DNA of 8,838 nucleotides from Gammaproteobacteria bacterium (GCA_029880755.1 JAOUNW010000085.1:1-8838), one strand, 5' to 3'; shown: positions 1-7,063, numbered from the stretch's first letter. Numbers and translations are program-made. The notes: generated from the sequence alone by a model not told the origin.

Positions 1-301
1 AAACAACACAGCTGATAAGCACTTGACTGCCGCCCAGCCCCACCACATACCGTCGCATAGCCACCAGCTTGGGTAAGGAAAATTCCAGACCGATGGTAAA
101 CATTAAAAATACCAAACCAAACTCGGCGAGATAACGTGTACCCGCGAGATCCGGTATCCAGCCCAGCCCGTGAGGACCCACCACAACGCCGGTGCACAAA
201 TAAGCGAGTATTTGCGGTAGTTTCAGGTAACGGAAAACCGCTACCAGCACTACTGTCACCCCTAATAGAACCAGAATGTTATAAAATCCCAAGTCACCCA
301 T
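1..301 (-). CDS. Kef-type cation:proton antiporter (CPA2), N-terminal part, runs off the left edge
   Basis: This is the first 100 codons of a monovalent cation:proton antiporter of the CPA2/Kef family, an inner-membrane protein that exchanges K+ or Na+ for protons. The reading frame starts at the ATG complementary to 299-301 and stays open to base 1, so the gene is cut by the window edge. The translation starts MGDLGFYNILVLLG and gives three hydrophobic segments near residues 6-22, 29-46 and 58-72. It contains the family-typical stretch LPQILAYLCTGVVVGPHGLG and, near residues 62-77, GLVFLMFTIGLEFS, which is characteristic of Kef-like antiporters. No Shine-Dalgarno sequence is obvious. The gene is divergent from kdsD across 63 bases, an arrangement I recall from other gammaproteobacteria. 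Without the C-terminal part I cannot tell whether a TrkA-N regulatory domain is present, so KefB, KefC and YbaL-like remain alternatives. Confidence 0.88.
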   Translation of the reverse strand, partial: MGDLGFYNILVLLGVTVVLVAVFRYLKLPQILAYLCTGVVVGPHGLGWIPDLAGTRYLAEFGLVFLMFTIGLEFSLPKLVAMRRYVVGLGGSQVLISCVV

Positions 302-319
302 AGGATATATTGGCCGGTT

Positions 320-328
320 TGATATACT
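320..328 (+). promoter_or_regulatory. Candidate extended -10 promoter for the kdsD operon
   Basis: TGATATACT at 320-328 matches an extended -10 element (TGnTATAAT, with TATACT as the hexamer at 323-328). It lies in the 63-base divergent region and would start transcription near base 335, giving a leader of about 30 bases before the kdsD ATG at 365. No good -35 hexamer is found 16-18 bases upstream, which is tolerable for an extended -10 promoter. The AT-rich core also reads as a possible -10 on the other strand, so the antiporter promoter may overlap it. The call rests on pattern only. Confidence 0.4.
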
Positions 329-364
329 CGCTCACAGGTTACCCCAATTGAAAAAAAACCACGA

Positions 365-1339
365 ATGACAAATTCCAAGGCCTACATTGAAAACGGCCGC
401 GCCGTCATTGAGCTTGAGGCCGCTGCGGTACACGCTCTTGCCCAAAAAATAGACAAAAACTTTGAACTCGCCTGCCAGTTAATGCTGGACACGCGTGGGC
501 GCATCGTCGTCGTGGGTATGGGCAAATCCGGTCATATTGGAGGGAAAATTGCCGCTACCCTGGCTAGCACGGGTACACCGGCGTTTTTTGTCCATCCCGG
601 TGAGGCCAGTCATGGCGATCTGGGCATGATTACCCCGGAAGACGCTGTTATCGCCATTTCCAACTCCGGTGAGACCGATGAAATTCTGACTATCCTGCCG
701 ATTATCAAACGCATGAACGTCAAACTGATTGCCCTGACCGGAAATGAGCAATCCAGTCTTGCCAAACAGGCGGACGTCGTGATCAATGTAGGCGTGGATC
801 AGGAGGCCTGCCCCCTGAACCTGGCCCCCACATCCAGTACCACAGTAACTCTTGCTGCAGGCGATGCCCTGGCGGTCGCCTTGTACAAGGCCAGAGGTTT
901 TAGTGAAGAGGACTTTGCCCGTTCCCATCCCGGCGGAAGACTGGGCAGACGACTACTGCTTTACGTTAGCGATGTAATGCACACCGGAGAAAGCATTCCC
1001 ATGGTAACCACCGACGCCACATTGCGGGCAGCGCTGCTTGAAATGACCAGCAAAGGCCTCGGCATGGTGGCTGTGCTGGATGAACAAACCAAACTCGTCG
1101 GCATCCTCACAGATGGCGACTTACGACGAGCCCTTAATAAGGGTACCGATGTTTACACTGCAAAGATTACCGACGTCATGACATCCATTCCAAAAACTAC
1201 AAGCGCCGATAGACTGGCGGCGGAAATTGTACAGATGATGCAAACCACCCGTATTAACGGATTGTTTGTGGTTGACCGGGAAAACCATGTGGTAGGAGCA
1301 TTAAACATGCATGATCTTCTTCGCGCAGGAGTCGTTTAA
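365..1339 (+). CDS. kdsD: D-arabinose 5-phosphate isomerase KdsD
   Basis: This enzyme converts D-ribulose 5-phosphate to D-arabinose 5-phosphate, the first step of Kdo synthesis for the LPS inner core, in the cytoplasm. The protein has 324 residues, close to the 328 of E. coli KdsD. It has an N-terminal SIS domain (about 35-180) with GMGKSGHIG at 51-59 and SNSGETDE at 99-106, followed by two CBS domains (about 205-262 and 268-324). The active-site residues known in E. coli are all present in equivalent positions: Lys54, Glu106, Glu147 and His188 of SHPGG. The C-terminus MHDLLRAGVV is the family ending. No in-frame start lies just upstream of the ATG at 365, and no Shine-Dalgarno is visible before it; the upstream run of eight A residues may help initiation. 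The stop overlaps the kdsC start by one base (TAATG). Confidence 0.97.
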   Translation: MTNSKAYIENGRAVIELEAAAVHALAQKIDKNFELACQLMLDTRGRIVVVGMGKSGHIGGKIAATLASTGTPAFFVHPGEASHGDLGMITPEDAVIAISNSGETDEILTILPIIKRMNVKLIALTGNEQSSLAKQADVVINVGVDQEACPLNLAPTSSTTVTLAAGDALAVALYKARGFSEEDFARSHPGGRLGRRLLLYVSDVMHTGESIPMVTTDATLRAALLEMTSKGLGMVAVLDEQTKLVGILTDGDLRRALNKGTDVYTAKITDVMTSIPKTTSADRLAAEIVQMMQTTRINGLFVVDRENHVVGALNMHDLLRAGVV

Positions 1340-1893
1340 TGGCGGAAGCTATCTCTTTACCCAACTGTCCTGGTGAGGACATTCTGGCGCTGGCCAGAAA
1401 AATCAAGCTTGTTCTTTTTGATGTGGACGGTGTGTTAACCGATGGTTCTTTGTTTATCGGTGATGATGGGCAGGAATACAAGGCATTTAACTCTCGTGAC
1501 GGCCACGGCATGAAAATGTTGCAAAAATGCGGTGTAGCCATTGGCATTATTACCGGTAGAACTTCAAAAGTGGTGGAACACCGGGTTAATGATCTGGGCA
1601 TCAAGCATGTCTATCAGGGATGCGCCGACAAGTTGCCCGTTTACACCAACTTGATACATGAACTGAAGATTGACCCCGAGGAAACAGCTTTTGTCGGGGA
1701 CGATGTTGTCGATCTTCCCATTATGCTGCGTACCGGCCTTGCTATTACCGTCCACGATGGTCACTATCTGGTAAGGCAGCATGCTCACTGGGCCACAACA
1801 GCCTGCGGTGGCCGGGGCGCAGCGCGGGAAGTCTGCGAAATGATTATGTATGCCCAGGATAAATTATCTGCAGAACTGCAGAACTATCTTTAG
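1339..1893 (+). CDS. kdsC: 3-deoxy-D-manno-octulosonate 8-phosphate phosphatase KdsC
   Basis: KdsC removes the phosphate from Kdo 8-phosphate to give Kdo, the third step of the Kdo pathway, in the cytoplasm. The 184-residue protein is a cap-less HAD-family phosphatase (C0 type, normally a tetramer). All four HAD motifs are visible: motif I DVDGVLTD with nucleophile Asp28 and acid/base Asp30, motif II Thr72 in ITGR, motif III Lys98, and motif IV GDDVVDLP with Asp121 and Asp125. The C-terminal GGRGAAREVC segment is typical of the family and contributes to the neighbouring subunit's active site. AGGAG at 1327-1331, inside the end of kdsD, sits seven bases before the ATG, so this start is well supported and probably coupled to kdsD translation. 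Confidence 0.97.
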   Translation: MAEAISLPNCPGEDILALARKIKLVLFDVDGVLTDGSLFIGDDGQEYKAFNSRDGHGMKMLQKCGVAIGIITGRTSKVVEHRVNDLGIKHVYQGCADKLPVYTNLIHELKIDPEETAFVGDDVVDLPIMLRTGLAITVHDGHYLVRQHAHWATTACGGRGAAREVCEMIMYAQDKLSAELQNYL

Positions 1894-1914
1894 GCGACCG
1901 GCGAAGCCATCCCA

Positions 1915-2367
1915 ATGAAACAGAGCAGGAAAAAACTGCTTACCCTGGCTGGCGTTATACTGCTAGCGTTAGCAATCTGGCGCGTCTCGGGACTGTTAAC
2001 ACCGGACAGGGCTCTGCCGCCGGTAGCGCTTGAAGCGCCGGACTATTATATTGAAAACGTAACAATCACATCCATGGACTCGTCAGGAGAACGACGATAC
2101 CTGCTCAAGGCAAAACAACTGGCGCATTATCCTGATACCGGTGTTTCGGAACTTAAGTTGCCGGAACTGACCCAATATGACACAGCGGGTGGTCCGGTTG
2201 TCACATCTGCTGATCATGGCGAACTGACCAGCGATAAAAGCCGTATCCTTATGAAAGGCCGTGTCAAAATGATGCGCAAGCAGATTGATGGAGCGGTCGA
2301 TGTCATCACCAGCAATGAACTAACCGTGGAATTGGATCAAAGCAAAAAAAGAGAAGCGGATGAATAA
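1915..2367 (+). CDS. lptC: LPS export bitopic protein LptC, unusually short at the C-terminus
   Basis: LptC is anchored in the inner membrane by one helix. Its periplasmic beta-jellyroll takes LPS from the LptB2FG transporter and passes it to LptA. Here the protein has 150 residues, against about 190 in E. coli. It starts with a basic MKQSRKK, then a membrane segment (about 8-24), then a conserved PDYYIENVTI strand and alternating hydrophobic strands aligning with the LptC core. It ends at SNELTVELDQ plus a charged tail, roughly where E. coli LptC still has about 40 more residues forming the last strands. The alternative frame downstream leads straight into LptA, so no displaced C-terminal segment is seen. 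The last eight bases overlap lptA. The Shine-Dalgarno is weak (GCGAAG). Identity is firm from domain and neighbours; whether the short end is functional is open. Confidence 0.9.
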   Translation: MKQSRKKLLTLAGVILLALAIWRVSGLLTPDRALPPVALEAPDYYIENVTITSMDSSGERRYLLKAKQLAHYPDTGVSELKLPELTQYDTAGGPVVTSADHGELTSDKSRILMKGRVKMMRKQIDGAVDVITSNELTVELDQSKKREADE

Positions 2368-2896
2368 AGATCAGCCATTACTATTTACTGGGCTCATTCT
2401 GCTTGTTAACGGCATGGCCATTGCGATACTTGTGGGCATGCCGATAACCACCAAAGCCACAAGTGATGCGGAAAAACCTGTTCGCCTGCACGCCGATACT
2501 ATTAAGATTGACGAGAAACAAAAGCGCAGCATCTATCAGGGCGAAGTCCGCTTAACACAAGGCAAGCTGATCATAAGAGCCTCCCGGATTATTGCGGAAG
2601 GAAAACAGATCAAACCTGATCTCATTACAGCTCAGGGAAAACCATTATCCGTTAGTCACGTTATCAATAGCCAGAAAGTTAATCTGACCGCCCAGACAGC
2701 GCGCTATGATATCGCCAATGCCAGCCTCGATCTCGCTACTGATGTTGTCATCGAGCGGGATGGTGAAACTGTTCGGGGCAGCGCCTTACACTACAACATG
2801 AACACTGGGGAAATCACCCTTCAAGGAGACGACCAAACCCGGGTACACGCCCTAATCCGCCCCTCTGCTGTCGCTAGCAATACAGGCGCCAAGTAA
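2360..2896 (+). CDS. lptA: LPS periplasmic bridge protein LptA
   Basis: LptA forms the periplasmic filament that carries LPS from LptC to LptD at the outer membrane. The 178-residue protein (E. coli LptA is 185) begins with a long hydrophobic segment (about 7-29). This should be a signal sequence, though its basic end is poor (only Lys3) and no classic AxA site is present; cleavage after Ser35 or Ala37 is plausible. The OstA/LptA fold follows from about residue 40: PVRLHADTIKID, YQGEVRLTQG, and the C-terminal NMNTGEITLQGDDQTRVHALIRPS, which resembles the E. coli end. It starts inside lptC with an eight-base overlap (ATGAATAA). AGAGAAG just before the ATG is a reasonable ribosome-binding site. 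The overlap suggests LptC and LptA are made in coupled amounts. Confidence 0.93.
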   Translation: MNKDQPLLFTGLILLVNGMAIAILVGMPITTKATSDAEKPVRLHADTIKIDEKQKRSIYQGEVRLTQGKLIIRASRIIAEGKQIKPDLITAQGKPLSVSHVINSQKVNLTAQTARYDIANASLDLATDVVIERDGETVRGSALHYNMNTGEITLQGDDQTRVHALIRPSAVASNTGAK

Positions 2897-2904
2897 ATGA
2901 TTCA

Positions 2905-3630
2905 ATGGCCACTCTAAGCGCACAACATTTGGCAAAATCTTACCGCGGCAGACAAGTCGTCGCCGATGTTTCAATTGACATACAATCCGGCCAGGTGGTT
3001 GGGTTACTGGGGCCCAATGGCGCCGGCAAGACGACCTGCTTTTACATGATTGTTGGATTGATACCGTTGGACAACGGTACCATCAGTATCGACGATACCA
3101 ATATCGGCAACCTGCCCATGCACAAGCGTGCGCGTATGGGACTGGGTTATCTTCCACAGGAACCATCGGTATTCCGAAAACTAACGGTAGAAGAGAATAT
3201 ATTGGCAATTCTGGAGACACTGCCAGACCTCAGCACCGAAAAACGGCAGGAACGACTGGAAAACCTTCTGCACGACCTCAATATCAGCGACCGAAGGAAT
3301 ACCCTGGGCATCAGCCTGTCCGGAGGGGAGCGACGGCGAGTGGAAATCGCCCGGGCCCTGGCGACCGAACCGCACTTTATTCTGCTGGACGAACCCTTTG
3401 CCGGGGTAGATCCCATCTCTGTAATTGATATCCAGCAATTAATCAAGCACTTACAGAAGAAGAATATCGGTGTACTCATTACGGACCATAATGTCCGGGA
3501 AACACTGGAAATATGTGATAGAGCCTATATTCTCAGTGATGGTAAAATTTTAGTAGCAGGGACGTCGGCAGAGATAATGGAAAACAAGCAAGTCAAGCAA
3601 GTCTATCTTGGCGAGAATTTCCGGCTTTAA
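2905..3630 (+). CDS. lptB: LPS export ABC transporter ATP-binding protein LptB
   Basis: LptB is the cytoplasmic ATPase dimer that powers extraction of LPS from the inner membrane with LptF and LptG (not in this window) and LptC. The 241 residues match the E. coli length. Visible motifs are Walker A GPNGAGKTT at 36-44 (Lys42), Q-loop Gln85 in YLPQE, signature LSGGE at 138-142, Walker B ending in LLDE at 160-163 (catalytic Glu163), D-loop GVD at 167-169 and switch His195 in TDHN. LPQEPSVFRKLTVEENI is characteristic of LptB rather than of amino-acid transporter ATPases. The gene begins eight bases after lptA. No convincing Shine-Dalgarno precedes the ATG; an out-of-frame ATG sits at 2897. It closes the LPS half of the operon. 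Confidence 0.97.
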   Translation: MATLSAQHLAKSYRGRQVVADVSIDIQSGQVVGLLGPNGAGKTTCFYMIVGLIPLDNGTISIDDTNIGNLPMHKRARMGLGYLPQEPSVFRKLTVEENILAILETLPDLSTEKRQERLENLLHDLNISDRRNTLGISLSGGERRRVEIARALATEPHFILLDEPFAGVDPISVIDIQQLIKHLQKKNIGVLITDHNVRETLEICDRAYILSDGKILVAGTSAEIMENKQVKQVYLGENFRL

Positions 3631-3641
3631 CCGGGAAATTC
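3615..3641 (+). terminator. Imperfect inverted repeat at the 3' end of lptB, possible weak terminator or RNA stabiliser
   Basis: GAATTTCCGG at 3615-3624 pairs with CCGGGAAATTC at 3631-3641 around a six-base loop, with one extra G bulged in the right arm. The lptB stop codon lies in the loop. An uninterrupted T-run does not follow directly (the downstream sequence is CGGGGTAATTTTAAAAT), so this is not a textbook intrinsic terminator. It could reduce read-through into rpoN, protect the 3' end of the lpt message, or have no role. Confidence 0.35.
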
Positions 3642-3725
3642 GGGGTAATTTTAAAATCGTATCATGAGCAAAAAATTGGGCTAGAATTAGTACTGGAAGA
3701 AACAAGAAGATTTACCAAGGCACCA

Positions 3726-3752
3726 ATGCCCAACAAGCAGTTTCGATCATGA
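3726..3752 (+). other. Eight-codon upstream micro-ORF overlapping the rpoN start
   Basis: An ATG at 3726 opens a frame reading MPNKQFRS that stops at TGA 3750-3752, overlapping the rpoN ATG (3749) as ATGA. AAGG at 3717-3720 sits five bases before the micro-ORF start, a better-placed ribosome-binding site than anything directly before rpoN itself (AAGCAG, weak). This suggests possible translational coupling. The frame is short enough to occur by chance, so the call is tentative. Confidence 0.25.
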
Positions 3753-5242
3753 AACCAACACTGGATCTAAGACTCGGTCAGCATCTGACCATAACACCGC
3801 AGTTGCAGCAGGCCATCCGGCTATTGCAACTTTCTTCTGTTGAGCTGCAACAGGAAATTCAGGAAGCCCTGGAAAGCAATCCCTTGCTCGAGGAAGACGA
3901 AGTAACGGCGTCTTCAGAAGAAAGATCCGGTGACATCACGGACAACGATCCCTCTGCGCAAAACTCCGAAGAAAGCAGCGAAATGGCGCCAACGGACGTT
4001 GTCATGGACTCTGCTGCGGGCAGCGATAATGACTTGCCGGCGGAGGATATGGACTGGAGCCAGACCTATGAGACCGCTACGTCATCCGGCAATCAATCGA
4101 ATGATGACGACAATGACCTTGAGACACGCAACAGCCTGCCTGAAACACTGACAGACCATCTTGAATGGCAAATCCAGATGACACCATTCTCTGATCGTGA
4201 CCGGGAAATTGCATATACCATTGTGGACTCTATCAATGAAGATGGATATCTCGGTGGCAGCCTTGAAGACATACAACAGATCGTTAACAAGGATAATAAT
4301 ATCGATAACAAGGTAGACATAGACGAAATAAAAGCGGTACTGCACCACATCCAGAATTTCGACCCGCCAGGCGTGGGCGCACGCACCCTGGCCGAGTGCC
4401 TGCTAATTCAGTTGAAACTGATGGCCCCGGAAACCCCCTGTATCGAGTTGGCAAAGAAACTGGCCACACCTGAAAATCTTAAGGCCCTAGGCAACCGCGA
4501 CTTCAATTACCTTCGCCGCCATTTAAAGGCCTCTCTTGAAGATCTGCAGGAAGCAATCCGCTTGATTAAGCTGCTCAACCCAAGACCAGGTGCAAGTATC
4601 AATGCGCCGCAGGCGGCTTATATTGTACCTGATATTATTATCCGAAAACGCAAGGGTCTCTGGCGCGTGGAGCTAAACAGCGAGGTAGCCCCCCGGCTCC
4701 GGGTAAACCGTATGTACGAAAAGATCGCCCGGGAAAACAAGGCTGGCGCTGATAAAAAATACATCCAGGAACAGCTGCAACAGGCCAAATGGTTCATAAA
4801 AAGCCTGAATAGCCGAAATGAAACCCTGTTAAAAGTTGCCAGAACGATTGTCGATCGGCAGCGGGCCTTTTTCGATCACGGACCCGAGGCAATGAAACCG
4901 CTGGTATTGCACGATATAGCTGAATCTGTGGAAATGCATGAGTCCACTATTTCCCGGGTAACCACCAATAAATATATGCTAACTCCCCGCGGAATTCTTG
5001 AGTTAAAATACTTCTTCTCCAGTCATGTCCAGACTGTTGATGGCGGCACCTGCTCAGCCACAGCGATTCGATCATTGATTAAAAAACTGGTGGATGATGA
5101 GCCTACATCAAAACCGATCAGCGACAGCAAAATTGCCCAAATCCTAGAGGATCAAGGTATCACTGTGGCACGCAGAACCATTGCAAAATACCGCGAATCA
5201 ATGAATATTCCTCCGTCCAATCAGCGGAAATCACTAATGTAG
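3749..5242 (+). CDS. rpoN: RNA polymerase sigma-54 factor RpoN
   Basis: RpoN directs RNA polymerase to -24/-12 promoters, which open only with an AAA+ activator. The 497-residue protein has the full set of regions. The Gln/Leu-rich Region I (1-50: LGQHLTITPQLQQAIRLLQL, then NPLLEEDE) contacts activators. An acidic, Ser-rich Region II follows (about 50-115). The core-binding domain lies at about 125-330, and the helix-turn-helix at about 388-410 (HDIAESVEMHESTISRVTTN) recognises the -12 element. The RpoN box ARRTIAKYRE at 474-483 binds the -24 element. The length is normal (E. coli 477). It follows a 118-base gap after lptB, so it may have its own promoter; TAGAAT at 3682-3687 is a poor -10 candidate without a clear -35. 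It is followed closely by hpf and ptsN, the usual rpoN neighbourhood in proteobacteria. Confidence 0.98.
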   Translation: MKPTLDLRLGQHLTITPQLQQAIRLLQLSSVELQQEIQEALESNPLLEEDEVTASSEERSGDITDNDPSAQNSEESSEMAPTDVVMDSAAGSDNDLPAEDMDWSQTYETATSSGNQSNDDDNDLETRNSLPETLTDHLEWQIQMTPFSDRDREIAYTIVDSINEDGYLGGSLEDIQQIVNKDNNIDNKVDIDEIKAVLHHIQNFDPPGVGARTLAECLLIQLKLMAPETPCIELAKKLATPENLKALGNRDFNYLRRHLKASLEDLQEAIRLIKLLNPRPGASINAPQAAYIVPDIIIRKRKGLWRVELNSEVAPRLRVNRMYEKIARENKAGADKKYIQEQLQQAKWFIKSLNSRNETLLKVARTIVDRQRAFFDHGPEAMKPLVLHDIAESVEMHESTISRVTTNKYMLTPRGILELKYFFSSHVQTVDGGTCSATAIRSLIKKLVDDEPTSKPISDSKIAQILEDQGITVARRTIAKYRESMNIPPSNQRKSLM

Positions 5243-5266
5243 TTACATTGTCCAGGAGACAAACCT

Positions 5267-5593
5267 ATGCAGATTACTGTAAGCGGCCACCAAGTCGATA
5301 TCACCGAGCCTCTCCGCGCCTATGCCACAGAAAAAGTGGGAAAAGTTGAGAAGCATTTTGATCATGTGATAACCACCAACGTGGTATTGCATGTGGAAAA
5401 ATTACGCCACATGGCGGAAGCAACAATCCATGCCAAAGGAGCAACAATCCATGCCAACGCCGAAGGTGCAGATATGTATGCGGCTATCGATACGCTCGCA
5501 GCCAAACTGGACCGCCAGGTTATCAAGCACAAGGAAAAAACCGCTGACCATCATCGCACCGACGGCAGCAAAAAAAAGAAGAGCGCCTCTTAA
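5267..5593 (+). CDS. hpf: Ribosome hibernation promoting factor, short form
   Basis: HPF binds the 30S subunit between head and body in stationary phase and, in its short form, favours 100S ribosome dimers together with RMF in enterics. The 108 residues form a single S30AE/RaiA-like domain (about 1-95: MQITVSGHQVDITEPLR, VVLHVEKLRHMAEATIHA, ADMYAAIDTLAAKLDRQVIKHKEK) followed by a Lys/Ser tail. The long-form C-terminal dimerisation domain is absent. AGGAG at 5254-5258, eight bases before the ATG, fixes the start, 24 bases after rpoN. The tail is coded by a run of eight A bases (5570-5577), a slippage-prone tract. The two central strands contain the same peptide ATIHA coded by identical DNA (see the repeat at 5420-5457). 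Confidence 0.96.
   Translation: MQITVSGHQVDITEPLRAYATEKVGKVEKHFDHVITTNVVLHVEKLRHMAEATIHAKGATIHANAEGADMYAAIDTLAAKLDRQVIKHKEKTADHHRTDGSKKKKSAS
5420..5457 (+). repeat. 17-base perfect direct repeat inside hpf
   Basis: GCAACAATCCATGCCAA occurs at 5420-5436 and again at 5441-5457, a period of 21 bases (seven codons), giving ATIHAKG followed by ATIHANA. Alignment by eye with E. coli HPF (ATLHVNGGEIHASAEG) shows no change in length, so this looks like sequence convergence or conversion between two adjacent strands rather than an added copy. Confidence 0.9.
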
Positions 5594-5621
5594 TATAATT
5601 TAAACGGTTTTTTCCTGAGAA

Positions 5622-6083
5622 ATGCACATTAACGAAATTATTTCGCCGGTGCGTGTTGAACATGCACTGGTAGCGACAAGTAAAAAACGCTTACTGGAAC
5701 AACTGAGTAAATTATTACATAAGGATACTCCCGGGCTGGATGAGCAGGCAGTATTTCAGTGCTTAACTGAAAGGGAAAAACTGGGCAGCACAGGCATCGG
5801 TCATGGCGTGGCTTTACCACATGGACGGCTTAAAGGTCTTGAAAAGGCCATTGGGGCATTTGCCATTCTGGAACAGGAGATGGATTTCGATGCTATAGAT
5901 CAAAAGCCGGTCAAAATGATTTTCGCATTGCTAGTCCCCGAGGAAGCGCATGATGAGCATTTGAAAATGCTTTCCAAACTCGCCTCAATATTTAATAACG
6001 AGGCCTTGCGTGAGCGCTTGCTTCAGGCTCGCGACGACAACGAGATATATCAATGCCTCACCAGCCAGGACGGCGATGACTAA
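5622..6083 (+). CDS. ptsN: PTS nitrogen-regulatory EIIA protein PtsN (EIIA-Ntr)
   Basis: PtsN is a cytoplasmic phosphocarrier that takes phosphate from HPr or NPr. In E. coli its unphosphorylated form regulates potassium uptake and other targets; it does not serve a sugar permease. The 153-residue protein is a single PTS EIIA type-2 (mannitol/fructose) domain. The phosphorylated histidine is His67 in GHGVALPHGRL, matching E. coli His73 in GNGIAIPHGKL. LGSTGIGHG, VKMIFALLVPEEAHDEHLKMLSKLA and the C-terminal helix are also typical. It lies 28 bases after hpf; the ribosome-binding site TGAGAA is modest. The final eight bases (ATGACTAA) overlap hprK. Its placement between rpoN/hpf and hprK matches the usual PTS-Ntr arrangement. 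Confidence 0.95.
   Translation: MHINEIISPVRVEHALVATSKKRLLEQLSKLLHKDTPGLDEQAVFQCLTEREKLGSTGIGHGVALPHGRLKGLEKAIGAFAILEQEMDFDAIDQKPVKMIFALLVPEEAHDEHLKMLSKLASIFNNEALRERLLQARDDNEIYQCLTSQDGDD
6067..6070 (+). promoter_or_regulatory. Ribosome-binding site that sets the hprK start
   Basis: AGGA at 6067-6070 lies five bases before ATG 6076, within the end of ptsN. It favours this ATG over the GTG at 6010, which would extend hprK 22 codons into ptsN and has no such site or family similarity. Confidence 0.6.
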
Positions 6084-7047
6084 GCAAGACAACATCCTCA
6101 CCCCAATAGTAACTACCAAGGATCTATTCGAATCCCAAAAGGACCGATTTAAGCTTGAATGGCTCGCCGGGCACGCGGGTGGCAATGCTCTGCTGGAGCC
6201 GGCTACCGCCAAGTTCCCGGGTCTGGCACTGGCAGGTCATTTGAATTTTATCCATCCCAACCGGGTGCAGGTCATCGGTGAAAATGAGATCAACTATTTT
6301 AAGAGTCTGACTGATTCCGACCGAAAGGAGGCTATCAGCAGATTGCTTACCTGCGAAGCAACCGTCATCATCATATTAACTTCCGGTGGTCGAATGGATG
6401 ATTTGATTGAGCAAGCCAATATCGTCGGTAAACCAGTTTTTCAATCGCCACTACCTAGCCCGGTAATCATTGAGCATTTGCAATACTACCTGACTCGAGC
6501 ATTGGCGCCCCGTCTTACAACTCATGGTGTTTATCTCGAGGTAATGGGTATGGGCGTAATGATTACCGGAGAAAGCGGCATAGGTAAGAGCGAACTGGCT
6601 CTGGAGTTACTCAGCCGTAACCATCGCTTGATCGCCGATGACGCCGTTGAATTTATCAAAGTCGGGCCGGATGTGCTTGTTGGCCAGTGCCCTGAAGCAC
6701 TTACCGACTATTTGGAGGTTCGTGGCCTGGGTATACTGGATATCCGGGCGATGTTTGGCGAAACTGCGGTCCGGCACAAGAAAAAATTGCATTTCATCGT
6801 TCACCTTGAACGGCTGACTACTGAAACTAACCGAAAAATTGACCGCCTGAAAGCCGAGCAAATGACCCGCAGCTTACTGGACGTCCAAGTGCCGGAAGTA
6901 ATACTATATGTTGCGCCCGGCCGGAACCTGGCAGTGTTGGTGGAAACCGCTGTCAGGTCACATATTTTAAAGATGTGGGGTATTGATGTACTGGAACAAT
7001 TTACCAGGCGCCACCAGAAACTAATTAATAAAGGAAGCTCTGATTAA
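6076..7047 (+). CDS. hprK: HPr kinase/phosphorylase
   Basis: HprK phosphorylates HPr on Ser46 using ATP or pyrophosphate and also removes that phosphate by phosphorolysis, which switches HPr between regulatory and phosphotransfer roles. The 323-residue protein has the N-terminal HprK domain (about 8-130) and the C-terminal kinase domain. Visible features are catalytic His150 (THGVYLEV), Walker A GESGIGKS at 165-172 (Lys171), Asp188-Asp189 (IADDAVEF), the HprK signature LEVRGLGILDIRAMFGE at 213-229, Arg246, and the C-terminal PGRNLAVLVETAVR. All key residues are in place, so the enzyme should be active. The start at 6076 overlaps ptsN by eight bases. The target serine is present in the HPr encoded downstream (Ser46). 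In Gram-negative bacteria with an incomplete PTS this enzyme is thought to serve regulation rather than catabolite repression as in Firmicutes. Confidence 0.97.
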   Translation: MTKQDNILTPIVTTKDLFESQKDRFKLEWLAGHAGGNALLEPATAKFPGLALAGHLNFIHPNRVQVIGENEINYFKSLTDSDRKEAISRLLTCEATVIIILTSGGRMDDLIEQANIVGKPVFQSPLPSPVIIEHLQYYLTRALAPRLTTHGVYLEVMGMGVMITGESGIGKSELALELLSRNHRLIADDAVEFIKVGPDVLVGQCPEALTDYLEVRGLGILDIRAMFGETAVRHKKKLHFIVHLERLTTETNRKIDRLKAEQMTRSLLDVQVPEVILYVAPGRNLAVLVETAVRSHILKMWGIDVLEQFTRRHQKLINKGSSD

Positions 7048-7063
7048 ACTCATCAGCTGAAAG

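Noticed and set aside
479..928. 149-codon minus-strand open frame inside kdsD, and other minus-strand frames in lptB, rpoN, hprK and rapZ
   Set aside because: They are antisense shadows of well-supported genes, with no recognisable domains or ribosome-binding sites.
2344..2367. LptC-LptA fusion through slippage on the A7 run near the lptC end
   Set aside because: Loss of one A would join the frames, but LptA's hydrophobic leader would then follow a periplasmic domain, a topology that makes little sense, and lptA has its own overlapping start and ribosome-binding site.
3682..3687. TAGAAT as a dedicated rpoN -10 element
   Set aside because: No -35 hexamer at acceptable spacing and no extended -10; too weak to annotate on its own.
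5579..5600. Terminator or promoter (AAGAG-CGC-CTCTT hairpin; TATAAT at 5594-5599) between hpf and ptsN
   Set aside because: The stem is only five pairs with a three-base loop and no proper T-run, and the TATAAT has no -35; the region upstream is a poly-A coding tail.
6010..6075. Longer hprK starting at GTG 6010
   Set aside because: It would overlap ptsN by 74 bases, has no ribosome-binding site, and adds residues with no HprK similarity. ATG 6076 has AGGA at good spacing and an eight-base overlap like lptC/lptA.
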